From Candidatus Tepidifontimicrobium thermophilum (lineage in GTDB: Bacteria; Sysuimicrobiota; Sysuimicrobiia; Sysuimicrobiales; Sysuimicrobiaceae): a stretch of 64,000 nt of DNA. Position numbers and translations under genes: made by a program. How positions within the stretch are numbered: the first letter of the stretch is position 1; every line of letters starts with the position of its first letter. Where the stretch lies: assembly GCA_031296405.1 (NCBI GenBank), contig JAVKKH010000006.1, positions 43,612 to 107,611 of the forward strand, written 5' to 3'. The notes beneath the pieces are model-generated. The model worked only from the letters and a program-made list of their open reading frames with translations. It searched no databases and was not told where the DNA came from. This document shows positions 63,898-64,000 of the stretch, piece after piece.

Positions 63898-64000
63898 AGG
63901 CGCCGCGCCCGTGGACCCTCCTGGCGGTGGTGGTGGCCCTGCTGGCCTGGGCAGGAGCGGTGGCGTACACCGTCCGCAGCCGCGACCTCGTGGCCCTGCA
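63894..64000 (+). CDS. N-terminus of a membrane-anchored or secreted protein (partial)
   Basis: GTG 63894 overlaps the mtnA stop and opens a frame of 35 residues to the window end: a short basic start (VKAPRPW), a hydrophobic helix (TLLAVVVALLAWAGAVAYTV), then RSRDLVAL. Looks like a signal anchor; no family can be assigned from this fragment. Confidence 0.55.
   Translation, partial: MKAPRPWTLLAVVVALLAWAGAVAYTVRSRDLVAL

Overview
The window is one contiguous piece of a very GC-rich bacterial chromosome with tightly packed genes, frequent GTG starts and many stop/start overlaps of the NTGA type. Gene order mixes Bacillota habits (rqcH/yicC/remA, priA-def-fmt-rsmB-rlmN, PASTA kinase then rpe, pgeF-yggS-sepF) with an Actinobacteria-like FHA-FHA-SEDS-PBP-kinase block. 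MurE carries the DNPR signature of meso-diaminopimelate enzymes. No sporulation gene, prophage, insertion sequence or CRISPR array is visible. This suggests a deep-branching, high-GC Terrabacteria lineage (Armatimonadota/Sysuimicrobiota-like or Limnochordia-like); that placement is inference and needs a phylogeny.

Region by region: 1-545 holds the start of a leftward rqcH. 595-9894 is a rightward housekeeping run (yicC, remA, an archaeal-type cmk where gmk normally lies, a lone CoaC-like flavoprotein, priA, def, fmt, a Zn peptidase, rsmB, rlmN). 9908-15150 encodes two FHA proteins, a SEDS protein, a PBP and a PASTA kinase, followed by rpe and a histone-deacetylase-family gene. 16962-18346 holds an S1 protein and tRNA-Pro, whose 3' end is duplicated just downstream. 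18490-21522 is a TPP-riboswitch thiazole operon. 21551-23488 holds a coiled-coil Zn-ribbon gene, rnhA overlapping rnpB, and a small Zn-ribbon gene. 23615-40497 is a complete dcw cluster (mraZ to ftsZ) with MraZ-type boxes in front. 40554-43484 encodes a site-2 protease and a two-gene ABC exporter. 43585-47931 is the NrdR box pair, nrdR and an intein-split class II ribonucleotide reductase. 47916-57025 is leftward: mutY, DUF3054, an MFS transporter, peptide-type ABC transporter genes and a large FAD/Fe-S oxidoreductase. 57067-64000 is rightward: an XRE regulator with its own palindromic operators, ferredoxin, phosphonate-type ABC transporter, pgeF, yggS, sepF, mtnA and a partial membrane protein.

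The strongest candidate for an undescribed system is 9908-15150. The SEDS protein there lacks the catalytic Asp of FtsW/RodA, and the PBP lacks all three penicillin-binding motifs (SxxK, SxN, KTG), while the adjacent PASTA kinase looks fully active. The intact ftsW and ftsI elsewhere in the window act as internal controls. The block looks like a peptidoglycan synthase pair turned into a non-catalytic, probably sensory or scaffolding, partner of an FHA/Ser-Thr-kinase pathway. Other notable points are an FAD oxidase/XRE divergent region with repeated GTTCC-N6-GGAAC operators, tRNA-Pro-derived repeats, Mur ligases with altered P-loops, a Ser-type intein inserted right after the thiyl-radical cysteine of NrdJ, and a PhnE permease with an extra beta-rich domain.
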